From: Opitutia bacterium ISCC 52
Lineage (GTDB): Bacteria; Verrucomicrobiota; Verrucomicrobiia; Opitutales; UBA2995
Length of the DNA stretch: 64,000 nucleotides
Assembly: GCA_014529675.2 (NCBI GenBank)
Contig: CP076040.1
Span: 62,001-126,000, forward strand
Direction: 5' to 3'
Position numbers and translations under genes: made by a program. This document shows positions 25,985 to 34,509 of the stretch, piece after piece (position 1 is the first letter of the stretch; the number at the start of each line of letters is the position of its first letter). A model generated the notes under the pieces. The model saw only the letters and a list, made by a program, of their open reading frames with translations, made no database searches and was not told where the DNA came from.

Positions 25985-26935
25985 CTATTTATGGACTTTA
26001 GGATGTTTGGGGAGATCGCCTCCAGCGGCAAGATAGTCTTCCTTCTCACCCGGAACATTTTCGTTCTTCTCCCAGAAACGAGTAATCAAATCCGGATCCA
26101 CTTGGCTCAGGTGCTCAGGCTTTTGCATAATACTGGAGACCCAGGCGTTTCTTTGCTTGCGGGTTGCTTCTACGACTCCGGTTTTGAAGTAGTGCACGAG
26201 GCCGAGATCGCTTATATCGTAGGGCTTCACCGTCGCGATTTCTCCGTCACGGCGTGTAACATTAGCGCCCCATCCGCCAGCTCCGAAGTCTGTCCGTGGA
26301 ATTTCCAGAATCGTCACTCCCAGATCACTGATCCGGGCCAAACTAAGATACAATCCACGGCGCAGATCCACCTCGTGAGAATCTAACAAGGGTGGATCAC
26401 CGGCTTTTTTGTTTGCATCGTAGCCTCTGCGACCATCCAGCTCATTCCAATTGCTGTGGGTTACCAGAACGATGTAGCTGAAATTGTAAGCACTCTCCGG
26501 AAGCTCGGTTAGCCAGGCTAGCACGTGTCGTGAATGCGCACCCATGGCGAGACCGACCTTTCCCTTCTTACTGGCATCTGCGAGAACCTGTGCATCCTTA
26601 ACCAGATCCTCCACTTCTACCTTTCTCGGATTCCGGTTGGGAAGGTCGCTCAGAATCGTGACATTCTGTTTGATCCTTGGATTTCTATTCAGTTCTTCGC
26701 CAACTAATTGATTGTCCGCGTCGCCTCCATCCCAGTCATTGATCAGGAATATACGTCCTTCGAATTTCTCTTCCGGGGCAACGATGAGATCGATCGTTCC
26801 ATTGGGTAATTCGAGGGAGGGATCCGCTGCCACGATTGTATTGCAGTACATGAGCCCTGCAAACGTGCAGACCCATCGGATAAATACCGATCCGGGCACC
26901 TTATGGAGACAAACTATGGGGTTGGTCTTTTTCAT
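25985..26935 (-). CDS. Exported protein of unknown function in the sulfatase operon
   Basis: A 316-residue protein I do not recognise. An N-terminal hydrophobic segment (FIRWVCTFAGLMYCNTIVAA) looks like a signal peptide ending near residue 38. The rest alternates beta-rich and helical stretches: FEGRIFLINDWDGGDADN, KKGKVGLAMGAHSRHVLAWL, FSYIVLVTHSNWNELDGRRG, LGVTILEIPRTDFGAGGWG. The strand-turn-HSR and VTHSNWNE segments suggest an alpha/beta core with conserved His and Asp, possibly a hydrolase or lyase. It is embedded between two sulfatase genes with gaps of 7 and 19 bases, so it is almost certainly co-expressed with them and probably acts on the same substrate. Confidence 0.75.
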   Translation of the reverse strand: MKKTNPIVCLHKVPGSVFIRWVCTFAGLMYCNTIVAADPSLELPNGTIDLIVAPEEKFEGRIFLINDWDGGDADNQLVGEELNRNPRIKQNVTILSDLPNRNPRKVEVEDLVKDAQVLADASKKGKVGLAMGAHSRHVLAWLTELPESAYNFSYIVLVTHSNWNELDGRRGYDANKKAGDPPLLDSHEVDLRRGLYLSLARISDLGVTILEIPRTDFGAGGWGANVTRRDGEIATVKPYDISDLGLVHYFKTGVVEATRKQRNAWVSSIMQKPEHLSQVDPDLITRFWEKNENVPGEKEDYLAAGGDLPKHPKVHK

Positions 26936-26942
26936 AAGAAAC

Positions 26943-28322
26943 TTAATTCCCAGATCGCCATCCGGTTCCTGCCTTCTTCATGAGCAGTCCCTGACGATCA
27001 AACGCGAGTTCTTGCTCTGGTGGATAAATCGTATTCACGGAATCCAGGTAATCCATCATTCTTGTGTGCATCGCATCCGCTCGTTCAGGCATCGATTGAC
27101 TAAGGTCTTTGGACTCACTTCGATCGTAGCGTAGGTCAAACAGCTCTACACGGTCGAAAGCCCAGGTCTTTACGATCTTGAAATCCCCTTGCCGCAATGA
27201 TGATTGGGCCGGCCACACCCCAGTTGGATAGTGGAACAGTAGAAAGTCGTTAGACCTTTCGATTGAGCCACGGCCGCCATTAGCCAGCACTGTTAGGAGG
27301 CTACCTCCTTCAATGATTTCGGGCAGTTCAAACGCCGGGTCAATCCAGTTGAGGATAGTTGGCATGAGATCGTAGCCGACTACCGGTGCTCTTGATATGG
27401 ATCCAGCTTTGATTCCCGGACCTCGCACGATAAAAGGCACACGTATCCCACCTTCGAATACAAAGCCTTTGCTGTAGCTCAACGGCCAGGCTTTGCGCCG
27501 GGGATTGCCATGCAGTTTTCGTGGTGATTCGTCATAACCGTTATCGGCGGTATAAATGACGTAGGTGTCATCCGAAATGCCTAGACGATCAATCGCTTCG
27601 AGAATTTGACCAACACCGGTATCCAGGTCTTCATTCATGCCGGCAAACACGGGGTCCGAATGTCGCTCACCCTTCGGCTGGTTTTTATATTTCTCCAGCG
27701 TCTTCGGGTTCGATTTAAAGGTCAGGTGATCGGCGTAGTAGGAAACCTGCAGAAAGAATGGCTGTTCCGTTCTTGCCGTTCTATCCAGGAAATCAACGGC
27801 ACGATCAGTTACCTCAAATGTTCGCTTGGGATCCTCTTTGCTCTTACTGTTACTGCCCTCCCGGTTACCAGTGTCACCATCTGATTCGTCATAGCCACAA
27901 TCCTCTGGGCTCACCGATACATGCCACTTACCGAAGTGGGCGGTGACATAACGGGAATCCGCTTTCTTAATCAAATTTGGAATAGCCAGGTTGGGATCAC
28001 AGAATTGTTTGTGCTGCGGGTCGTTGTGCGTCACCCGAGTCTTAGCCGGACTGATACCAAACTGAATACTGTGTCTTGTTGGGGAACAGACCGGAGCCGG
28101 TGCATAGGCATCGGTAAAGCACATACCTTCTCCTAAGAGACGATCTGTATTGGGTGTCTGGTAAAAATCGCTTTTCGATCCGACTACATCAGGATCGGTT
28201 GGACTGTAGAGGGCGTTCCACCCCTGATCGTCAGCCAGAATCAGGACGATGTTGGGTGAAGCACTATCGGCGAATAAGATCGAACCAAATAGGCAGCCGA
28301 AAAGACAAATAATTGTTTTCAT
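26943..28322 (-). CDS. Secreted sulfatase
   Basis: A 459-residue sulfatase with a short signal peptide (LFGCLFGSILFADSASP). LILADDQGWNALYSPTDPDV and CSPTRHSIQFGISPAKTR (Cys at 79) match the 35964-37346 enzyme closely, marking the two as a paralogous pair with QFG in place of the usual TGR. FGKWHVS, the ADNGYDESPRK loop and LFDLRYDRSESKDLS complete the domain. It lies 7 bases before the unknown exported protein gene. The 136-base gap upstream carries a REP-like element. Confidence 0.93.
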   Translation of the reverse strand: MKTIICLFGCLFGSILFADSASPNIVLILADDQGWNALYSPTDPDVVGSKSDFYQTPNTDRLLGEGMCFTDAYAPAPVCSPTRHSIQFGISPAKTRVTHNDPQHKQFCDPNLAIPNLIKKADSRYVTAHFGKWHVSVSPEDCGYDESDGDTGNREGSNSKSKEDPKRTFEVTDRAVDFLDRTARTEQPFFLQVSYYADHLTFKSNPKTLEKYKNQPKGERHSDPVFAGMNEDLDTGVGQILEAIDRLGISDDTYVIYTADNGYDESPRKLHGNPRRKAWPLSYSKGFVFEGGIRVPFIVRGPGIKAGSISRAPVVGYDLMPTILNWIDPAFELPEIIEGGSLLTVLANGGRGSIERSNDFLLFHYPTGVWPAQSSLRQGDFKIVKTWAFDRVELFDLRYDRSESKDLSQSMPERADAMHTRMMDYLDSVNTIYPPEQELAFDRQGLLMKKAGTGWRSGN

Positions 28323-28337
28323 GATTTACGCAGAACT

Positions 28338-28418
28338 GGTAGGGACCGATCGCCGAGCGGTCCGGTATGATTACTTCGTTTGTTGGCTCCACGGCTCGCT
28401 TGGCGATCGAGCCCTACC
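28338..28418. repeat. REP-like palindromic element, family A copy 2
   Basis: The left arm begins GGTAGGGACCGATCGCCGAG and ends CGGTCC at 28363. The right arm begins CGGCTCGCTTGGCGATCGAG and ends CCCTACC at 28418. Arms and order match copy 1 at 779-847. It sits inside the long sulfatase operon, between a stop and the next start, where it could act as an attenuator or mRNA stabiliser; that role is inferred. Confidence 0.78.
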
Positions 28419-28458
28419 TTCTCGCTACTTGCAATCATCTTTAAACACTCCAACACTC

Positions 28459-29982
28459 CTAAGGTCTTTTCGACAAATTCTTCGGCAATCCAATTCCTGG
28501 AGCAGCTGGAGGTCTGAGTAAGTGGGCCATGGCTTCTCCCGGTGCTTCTTTCTTCGGTAACCATTTACGATGCTCCGCAATAACGCCGGCGTATTGGGGA
28601 TCCCCCGCCAGGTTGTTGTGCTCCCAGGGATCATTACGATGATCATAGAGTTCTTCGTCGCCGGTACTGTAGCTGATGTAGCGCCAGCGCTCAGAGCGGA
28701 CCGCATGGTTGCCTGGGCCCTCATTCATGAGGGCAGGGCGTACCCATTTCCCGTGCGGGTTTTTAAGTAAAGGTACGAGACTGAGGCCATCGTTGTCTGC
28801 TTTGGGAGGCAGCCCCGCCAGTTCCAGGAGAGTGGGGTAGATATCAATTAGGCCCACCGGTTGATCGATCCGTGTACCCGGAGTGGTGATACCGGGAGCA
28901 ACGATGATGAAAGGCACCCGGTTGGCTTTCTCCCAGAGCGTGAATTTCACACAGGCTTCCTTGTCTCCCAAATGGTAGCCGTGGTCAGACCACAGTACGA
29001 TAATGGTGTTGTCGGCCATACCGGTGGCATCGAGTTTGTCGAGGAGTCGCCCGACCATTTGATCGGCGTAATCGGTTGCTGCCTGGTAGGCTTGAACCAT
29101 ACGAGGAAGACTCCCCGGCGCTTCCCGTGGCTGGGCCGTGGTGTTGTCCCAGATCCAGTATTCCTTCCTTACCATCCGTCGGGCCATATCGCCCACATCA
29201 TCGAGATCTCCCATTGGCATGGGTGGCATGCGCAGGGTTTCAAACGGGTAGCGATCGAAGGTTTCCTGAGGGGCATAGAAGGGTAGGTGTGGATTAAAAA
29301 TCCCTGCGGCGAGAAACAAGGGCTTGTCTTGTCCTGAGCTCGCCGAAGGGCCCATGAACTTCTCCATCTGCGCTTCCACGTATTCACACATGTCGACATC
29401 GATCATTTTCTGATCATGGACGCCCCAGTCGAAGGCGACTCGACCCAGACGTGGATTCGAATCCGGTTTGTAGCCGTTGTAGTTTTTGCCTACTCCGGAA
29501 CCGCGAATATCCAGTTTCTTAAAGAATTCCTGAAAGGCCGGTTTACCTTTCGGTTCCTGACCGGTTGTCCCGTGATGGAAAATCTTGCCTGCTCCTCGTG
29601 TGGCGTAGCCACCCTCCAGTTCGAAGTATTTTGGGATGGTTACCGCATCCGGAATGATCTCTGCCCACGCCGTCTTGTTTCCGTAAACACCGGAAGTAGT
29701 CGGACGATAACCCGTCATGATGGCTGTTCGGGAAGGATTGCAACCCGGCGAAGCACAGTAGGCACGACTGAAAAAGGTGCCGCGTGCAGCCAAGCGCTTT
29801 AGATTGGGTGTTTGGATCGGATTGCCCTCATCAAACAAAGTCGTCCAATCGTTCATGTCGTCGATTGCGATGAAGAGGACATTTGGCCTTGCGATCACTT
29901 GATTCGCTATTGTGCACTCCAGTACCAGGCATGCTACAGATGCTGTTAACCAGGAGATTGTCTTAGATGATTTTAGATTCAT
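28459..29982 (-). CDS. Secreted sulfatase, iduronate-2-sulfatase-like, with repeat insertion
   Basis: A 507-residue sulfatase, sister of the 23090-24571 enzyme: FIAIDDMNDWTTLFDEGNPI, CNPSRTAIMTG with the Cys at 81, GAGKIFHHGTT and LWSDHGYHLGDKEACVKFT. Relative to that sister it carries eight extra residues, GPSASSGQ at 211-218, just before DKPLFLAAGIF. Those residues are encoded by a 24-bp repeat-like element (29329-29352) related to one in the 44256 gene. The insertion is in frame and lies in a surface linker between helix and core strand, so activity may persist. The start at 29982 opens a signal peptide (WLTASVACLVLECTIA). Confidence 0.92.
   Translation of the reverse strand: MNLKSSKTISWLTASVACLVLECTIANQVIARPNVLFIAIDDMNDWTTLFDEGNPIQTPNLKRLAARGTFFSRAYCASPGCNPSRTAIMTGYRPTTSGVYGNKTAWAEIIPDAVTIPKYFELEGGYATRGAGKIFHHGTTGQEPKGKPAFQEFFKKLDIRGSGVGKNYNGYKPDSNPRLGRVAFDWGVHDQKMIDVDMCEYVEAQMEKFMGPSASSGQDKPLFLAAGIFNPHLPFYAPQETFDRYPFETLRMPPMPMGDLDDVGDMARRMVRKEYWIWDNTTAQPREAPGSLPRMVQAYQAATDYADQMVGRLLDKLDATGMADNTIIVLWSDHGYHLGDKEACVKFTLWEKANRVPFIIVAPGITTPGTRIDQPVGLIDIYPTLLELAGLPPKADNDGLSLVPLLKNPHGKWVRPALMNEGPGNHAVRSERWRYISYSTGDEELYDHRNDPWEHNNLAGDPQYAGVIAEHRKWLPKKEAPGEAMAHLLRPPAAPGIGLPKNLSKRP
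29329..29352. repeat. 24-bp in-frame insertion element, copy in sulfatase gene
   Basis: The plus strand reads TTGTCCTGAGCTCGCCGAAG then GGCC. It matches the element at 45732-45755 at TGTCCTGAGCT and, with changes, CGCCGAAGGG against TGTCGAATGGG. It adds exactly eight codons to the sulfatase compared with its paralogue. Family resemblance to widespread short repeats of the GAAGGGCTTGTCCTGAG type is from memory. Confidence 0.6.
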
Positions 29983-30046
29983 TTATAAGTGATCTCGCAT
30001 TTTGTAGAAAGATTACATTTCTCTTTTAACCAGAACAGCCGACTTC

Positions 30047-31027
30047 CTATTTGTCTGTCTCTTTCGAATTTGAAAGATCCAGTATCGGAAGTTCCATTCG
30101 GGTGATATACCTGCACCTGTCATCAGGAAACTTCACTTTCATTCCCCAGAAAACGCCGTTGTTATTGACGCCATTTCCAAAATTCTCAGGGCAGTAAAGG
30201 CCGACTGTTTTAGGTGTCCAATCGGACGTCTTTACAAAGGTGAAACCATCTTTCGACCAGAAGGTGCCGTACCCAAACCCGGCTACACCGTTACGGTGAA
30301 CCCAGGTTGTGAAGGCATGCCCAGGGAACACAGGACTCTTCTCATATTTCGTGTAAGGTCCCAGAAGGTTATCAGAAGTTGCCACCCCGATTTTTGTTTC
30401 GGATGGCTCGGCTCCAAACGGTCTTCCCTTATAATAAAGAAACCACTTGCCGTCGAAAAAGATAATATTCGTATCGTCAATGTGAACACCGTCCCATTCC
30501 TCCTTATTGCCAGTAGGCCAGAGGAGTTTTTTGCCAGACTTTTCCCAGGGTCCATCTGGTGTATCCGCAGTGGCATAGCTGATACCTTTCAGCTCGGCGG
30601 CGCTTCCGTATGCGGTGTAAAAGAGGTAGTAATTTCCGTCATGAGGAACGACGTAAGATGTGATGGCGGCCTTATCGTCGATGTCTCCTTTTTCGCCAAC
30701 AGGAATTGCGACGCCCTGGGCGGTCCATTTGAGTCCATCCGTGGAGGTCGCCAGCCGAATGTGACCTTCCCAACCGTTGGTCACCTCTGGGTGCTGCGTG
30801 TACCACAGGTAGTATTTGCCGTTGTATTTGATAATGTTTGAGGGATCGTGATGGTGCTTGTCTGGCACATCAAGCACGTCCACGTAGACTTCTCTATCGG
30901 ACACCTCGATCAACTCTTTGGGTATTTCGCCAGCCAATGCGGTCTTTTTATTGGGTGCGGTGCAACCGACCAGAACAGTAGCAAACACTGTGGCAGAAAA
31001 TGTAATCAACCGCGTTCTGTTCATCAA
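30047..31027 (-). CDS. Lipoprotein glycoside hydrolase, GH43/GH117-like beta-propeller
   Basis: A 326-residue lipoprotein (lipobox FATVLVGC, Cys at 22) with a five-bladed propeller pattern: HHHDPSNIIKYNGKYYLWYT, HIRLATSTDGLKWTAQG, YLFYTAYGS and EEWDGVHIDDTNIIFFDGKW with FLYYKGR. The Asp in HDPS and the Asp-Asp in HIDDTN are candidate catalytic acids. WDGV.I.DTNII..DGKW..YYKGR resembles GH117 (anhydrogalactosidase) as well as GH43; I cannot choose without a profile search. In the operon with sulfatases it would release monosaccharides from desulfated oligomers at the outer membrane. Gaps are 64 bases to the next gene and 34 to the previous one. Confidence 0.8.
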   Translation of the reverse strand: MMNRTRLITFSATVFATVLVGCTAPNKKTALAGEIPKELIEVSDREVYVDVLDVPDKHHHDPSNIIKYNGKYYLWYTQHPEVTNGWEGHIRLATSTDGLKWTAQGVAIPVGEKGDIDDKAAITSYVVPHDGNYYLFYTAYGSAAELKGISYATADTPDGPWEKSGKKLLWPTGNKEEWDGVHIDDTNIIFFDGKWFLYYKGRPFGAEPSETKIGVATSDNLLGPYTKYEKSPVFPGHAFTTWVHRNGVAGFGYGTFWSKDGFTFVKTSDWTPKTVGLYCPENFGNGVNNNGVFWGMKVKFPDDRCRYITRMELPILDLSNSKETDK

Positions 31028-31061
31028 TTAAGCTACAAAGATTGAAGAAAGGCTTTCCGGT

Positions 31062-32831
31062 CTACTTCCGTGTGACTTTGACGTAGATCGCACTGCACAA
31101 CTCGTTTCCGTTTATATCGGAAAACAGAGTGCTGAGCTTCGTTTTTCCAGCACCCAACTTCGCAGTAAAGGTGGCATGGGTCGCGTCCTTTCTTGGAACT
31201 ATCGTCTCCTGGAATCCGGCGACATGAATGCTTGCGTAGTGTATCGGACGTTCCCCTACATAACCTGTGAACGGATTGTGAGCCTTTATTTTTTCTCCCT
31301 CAACACCCGAGCTCAAAGCCAAATTTGCCGATTCCGGCCAACGGCGCAGTTCAAATTCATAGGTGCCTGCTTCTGCTACTTCTATGTCCCAATAACCGGT
31401 TGTGTTTGCGGCAACCAAATTGGGTGGGTTGTCACAGTAACCTCCCTGCCAGTCATTGGAAAAGAGCGTCAGACTTGGATCTGCATCGCTCCCGACGGTA
31501 ATGTAGCGGGGTGTATCGAAACGGAGTTTGGCCTCGGTATACCACTGTTCGTAGTGGTCGCGCATGGCCTGTGCGACATCCGGAAATTGTTTTATTACGT
31601 TATTATCCTGATGTGGATCGGTGGCGATATTGTGGAGCGTATCGGGTCCCACGAGGCGCCATTTGTCCCACAGCACAATGGCATGATCCCAGCGAACGGC
31701 TGAGGTATTACGGTTGGAGTATTGAATCACGATTTTGCGGTCATCCAATTTCGATTGTTTGCCCTGTAGCAATTTAGCGAGGCTGGTTCCATTGATGTCT
31801 GCTGATGGTTTCGGCAAACCGCACAATTCAGCCAATGTGGGAAGAATGTCCTGAACCATGGCCAGGTCGCCAATGTCTCGGGCGCCGTGGAATCCTTCCG
31901 GCCAACGCCAGAAGCAACCCACCCGGTGTCCACCATCGAGCATACCGCGTTTGAATCCCTGCATGCCCGCATTGTAGATTTGCGAGGCCTCCTTACTTTG
32001 AGAACCATTGTCATTCAGGTAAATCAAAACGGTGTTCTCCTTTAATCCTTCTTTTTTCAGAAAGGCATCCAGCTTGCCCATATTCTCATCAATGTTGGCG
32101 ATCATGCCATAAAAGGCGGCCGGCACCTCGACCCCGTTAAAGGTCCCCACTTGCGCGTAAGGTTTTGAGTATTCCTCATCGACCCAGTTTGGGACGTGAG
32201 GTGTATTGGTTGGTAAATAGAGGAAGAACGGTTCGTCGGCTTCTTTTTGTTCCTTCATCCAATCCATGGCTTCGCTGAAAAAGATGTCTGTGCAGTAGCC
32301 TTTATACTGTTTCTCAACGCCGTTGTGTTCCAGCCAGGGATCCCAATAGGAGTTCCCGAAATGATCAGCCAAGGAGGTTATGCCCCAAGCCGGATGATGC
32401 AGCGTCTCCTGAAAACCACGATCTTGGGGACGGTGCGGGTAGCTATCGCCCAGGTGCCATTTACCAAAGTGTCCGGTCGAATAACCAGCCTCAGCAAAAT
32501 ACTCGGGCATCAACTTAATTCCATTTCCCATCATGGAGCGTCCCTGGCAAACCGCGGTAGCTCCGTTGCGCATAGCATCCATTCCTGTCATCAATTGGCC
32601 ACGTGTTGGAGTGCACATGGGAGCCACATGAAAGTCCGTCAGACGGAGGCTCTCGGCGTGGAGCTTGTCGAGTTCTGGAGTCTTCAACAATGGATTTCCA
32701 TGACAGCTGTAGTCACCATAGCCCTGATCATCTGTCAGGATCAGGATGACGTTGGGACGGTCTGCCGCGAAGGCAGAAGAAAGCGCGAAACAAAGCGCCA
32801 GAATCAGGTGGTAATAATGTTTAATCTTCAT
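31062..32831 (-). CDS. Secreted sulfatase with C-terminal beta-sandwich extension
   Basis: Starting at the ATG at 32831 (589 residues) gives a clean signal peptide (MKIKHYYHLILALCFALSSA) and an 11-base overlap with the upstream GH32-like gene, consistent with coupling. The frame remains open to 32948 but that stretch is coding in another frame. The motif is CTPTR with the Cys at 73, after LILTDDQGYGDYSCHGN. FGKWHLGDSYPHRPQDRGFQ and LNDNGSQS follow. The last 130 or so residues (TTGYWDIEVAEAGTYEFELR to the end) look like a carbohydrate-binding-type beta-sandwich. That layout is common among arylsulfatases acting on polysaccharides. Confidence 0.92.
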   Translation of the reverse strand: MKIKHYYHLILALCFALSSAFAADRPNVILILTDDQGYGDYSCHGNPLLKTPELDKLHAESLRLTDFHVAPMCTPTRGQLMTGMDAMRNGATAVCQGRSMMGNGIKLMPEYFAEAGYSTGHFGKWHLGDSYPHRPQDRGFQETLHHPAWGITSLADHFGNSYWDPWLEHNGVEKQYKGYCTDIFFSEAMDWMKEQKEADEPFFLYLPTNTPHVPNWVDEEYSKPYAQVGTFNGVEVPAAFYGMIANIDENMGKLDAFLKKEGLKENTVLIYLNDNGSQSKEASQIYNAGMQGFKRGMLDGGHRVGCFWRWPEGFHGARDIGDLAMVQDILPTLAELCGLPKPSADINGTSLAKLLQGKQSKLDDRKIVIQYSNRNTSAVRWDHAIVLWDKWRLVGPDTLHNIATDPHQDNNVIKQFPDVAQAMRDHYEQWYTEAKLRFDTPRYITVGSDADPSLTLFSNDWQGGYCDNPPNLVAANTTGYWDIEVAEAGTYEFELRRWPESANLALSSGVEGEKIKAHNPFTGYVGERPIHYASIHVAGFQETIVPRKDATHATFTAKLGAGKTKLSTLFSDINGNELCSAIYVKVTRK

Positions 32832-34503
32832 CGTAAATACTTTCCATTTGCCAGGCATCGAGTGAGACCAGCTTCGCATCCGCACCCTGCGCACGCAACG
32901 AAACTCCGAGACTGTCTTTTCTTCCCGGATACACACGAGCAGCCACACAGGCTTTCCCGTTCACAAAGACTTCAACCACACTGCGGTCGATAAACACATG
33001 GAGTTTGAGGGGTGCACCTTTCTCACGCAGAAAACTATCAATCTCTGGAGGGCGGGACTGCGCGTCTGGAAGGATGGACGACCTGGAGTTGTCGAGTGTG
33101 ACTACCGTATCATAGACTACTGCACCCGATCTATTGCGTTCCCTGGCCTTAATCACTCCGTAGATCCTGGGATTGTTGCCACGTTCGGGCTGAATGAGCA
33201 GACGGGTAAGTTCTTCCCCTCCTGGTGAGCGCAGCAGTTCAATTTCAATGGTCTGGGCGGACTTCGGATCAATTTTCGCAATCAATTCCATGGTATTGCC
33301 CTGGATATTCTCTAGAACAACTTCCTCATTAGCAGGTAAGCTGAGGTTTTGAACGCTTTGGTGTTTCCCACGGAGCGAAGCATAGTCCCCGGTAGGTTCC
33401 TGACGAATGGGATCGTAGGGATCATCGGGCGCCAGGGTTATTTTGCGCGGTAGCGACATAAGCTGATTCCACCCCTTGCTTGGGTAGCCTGGGTTCATAT
33501 TGAAAATGACATTGATGCCACCCTTACCGTCGGGATAAGCGGAAGGAGCGTGGACGCCACCAGGTCCAGAGGCCCCTTGGTTAAAGCCCCCGCCATCGGT
33601 CGCCACAAATTTCATCCGCTTCTTATCGAGGTCTCCCAGGAGCCATTTCCCGCCCGTCGTGTGGCTGTAGTGAATGAGAATATACTTATCATCTCCAATC
33701 GGCCAGAAGTAGGGACAGGCTCCGTCGTCACCGATGATTCCAAAACGATCCCCTTCCAGGAATTGATGCATGTATTCCCAGTTGACCAAGTCCTTTGAGC
33801 GATGCAGAAATTCCGCGCGCACCCATTTCCCGCCGGGACCATCTTCAGATTGGCCAGCGGTCAGCGCATAATAGTAATCATCACCATCAATCTTCCAAAT
33901 GGAAGGGTCAAAGATTCGGTTCGGCAGTGGGGGTGCCCCGGCCACGGATTCCGGAATCACCGCTTTGCCGGTTAGCTTCTCCCAGTTTAAGAGTAGTGGA
34001 TCACTGGATACAGCAACCATCGAGCCGACTTCCGTATAGTGATACATGGCAATCGCCCGATCATCTTCTATATAGACCGTCCCCGAAAAGCAGGCTCGCT
34101 CCGGATCGGGGTAAATGGCATAAGGTAAATCGCGCCAATGAATCAAATCGTCACTGATGGTATGCCCCCAATGCTGACGAGGAAATTCCGGTGGGTAACC
34201 CTGGTAAAACATATGCCACTGGCCATTCCAATAGCTGAGACCGTTCGGATCATTCAAGCGGTTCTCCGGACTACTGAAATGGTAGCGCGGGTAGTGAGGA
34301 TCTTTTAACAACTCGGCCCGAGACTTGCGAAACCGTTCCAGCAAAGGATTGTTAGCCAATTCCCTTTCCTGTTCTTCCAAAGAGTCCGAAAAGGTAAATT
34401 TGGGGACGGGGGAAGCGTTCTTTCCAGATGCTGTCTGCGCCTCTACGCAGATTGCGAATGCTAATCCCACACCCACCATTGAAGATAACAAGATTCTTTT
34501 CAT
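32821..34503 (-). CDS. GH32-like protein with altered catalytic motifs
   Basis: A 560-residue exported protein. The five-bladed GH32 propeller is clear: NRLNDPNGLSYWNGQWHMFY with the nucleophile Asp85, HWGHTISDDLIHW, CFSGTVY, and a C-terminal beta-sandwich with LHVFIDRSVVEVFVNGKAC. The second motif, normally RDP, reads FDP at 198-200. The third, normally EC with the acid/base Glu, reads DDGACPYF at 259-266, leaving no Glu before the Cys. Classical GH32 enzymes cut beta-fructosides such as levan or inulin. This one may use Asp259 or Asp260, act on another sugar, or only bind. It overlaps the downstream sulfatase by 11 bases and starts 6 bases after another sulfatase. Confidence 0.87.
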   Translation of the reverse strand: MKRILLSSMVGVGLAFAICVEAQTASGKNASPVPKFTFSDSLEEQERELANNPLLERFRKSRAELLKDPHYPRYHFSSPENRLNDPNGLSYWNGQWHMFYQGYPPEFPRQHWGHTISDDLIHWRDLPYAIYPDPERACFSGTVYIEDDRAIAMYHYTEVGSMVAVSSDPLLLNWEKLTGKAVIPESVAGAPPLPNRIFDPSIWKIDGDDYYYALTAGQSEDGPGGKWVRAEFLHRSKDLVNWEYMHQFLEGDRFGIIGDDGACPYFWPIGDDKYILIHYSHTTGGKWLLGDLDKKRMKFVATDGGGFNQGASGPGGVHAPSAYPDGKGGINVIFNMNPGYPSKGWNQLMSLPRKITLAPDDPYDPIRQEPTGDYASLRGKHQSVQNLSLPANEEVVLENIQGNTMELIAKIDPKSAQTIEIELLRSPGGEELTRLLIQPERGNNPRIYGVIKARERNRSGAVVYDTVVTLDNSRSSILPDAQSRPPEIDSFLREKGAPLKLHVFIDRSVVEVFVNGKACVAARVYPGRKDSLGVSLRAQGADAKLVSLDAWQMESIYDED

Positions 34504-34509
34504 AAGGAT

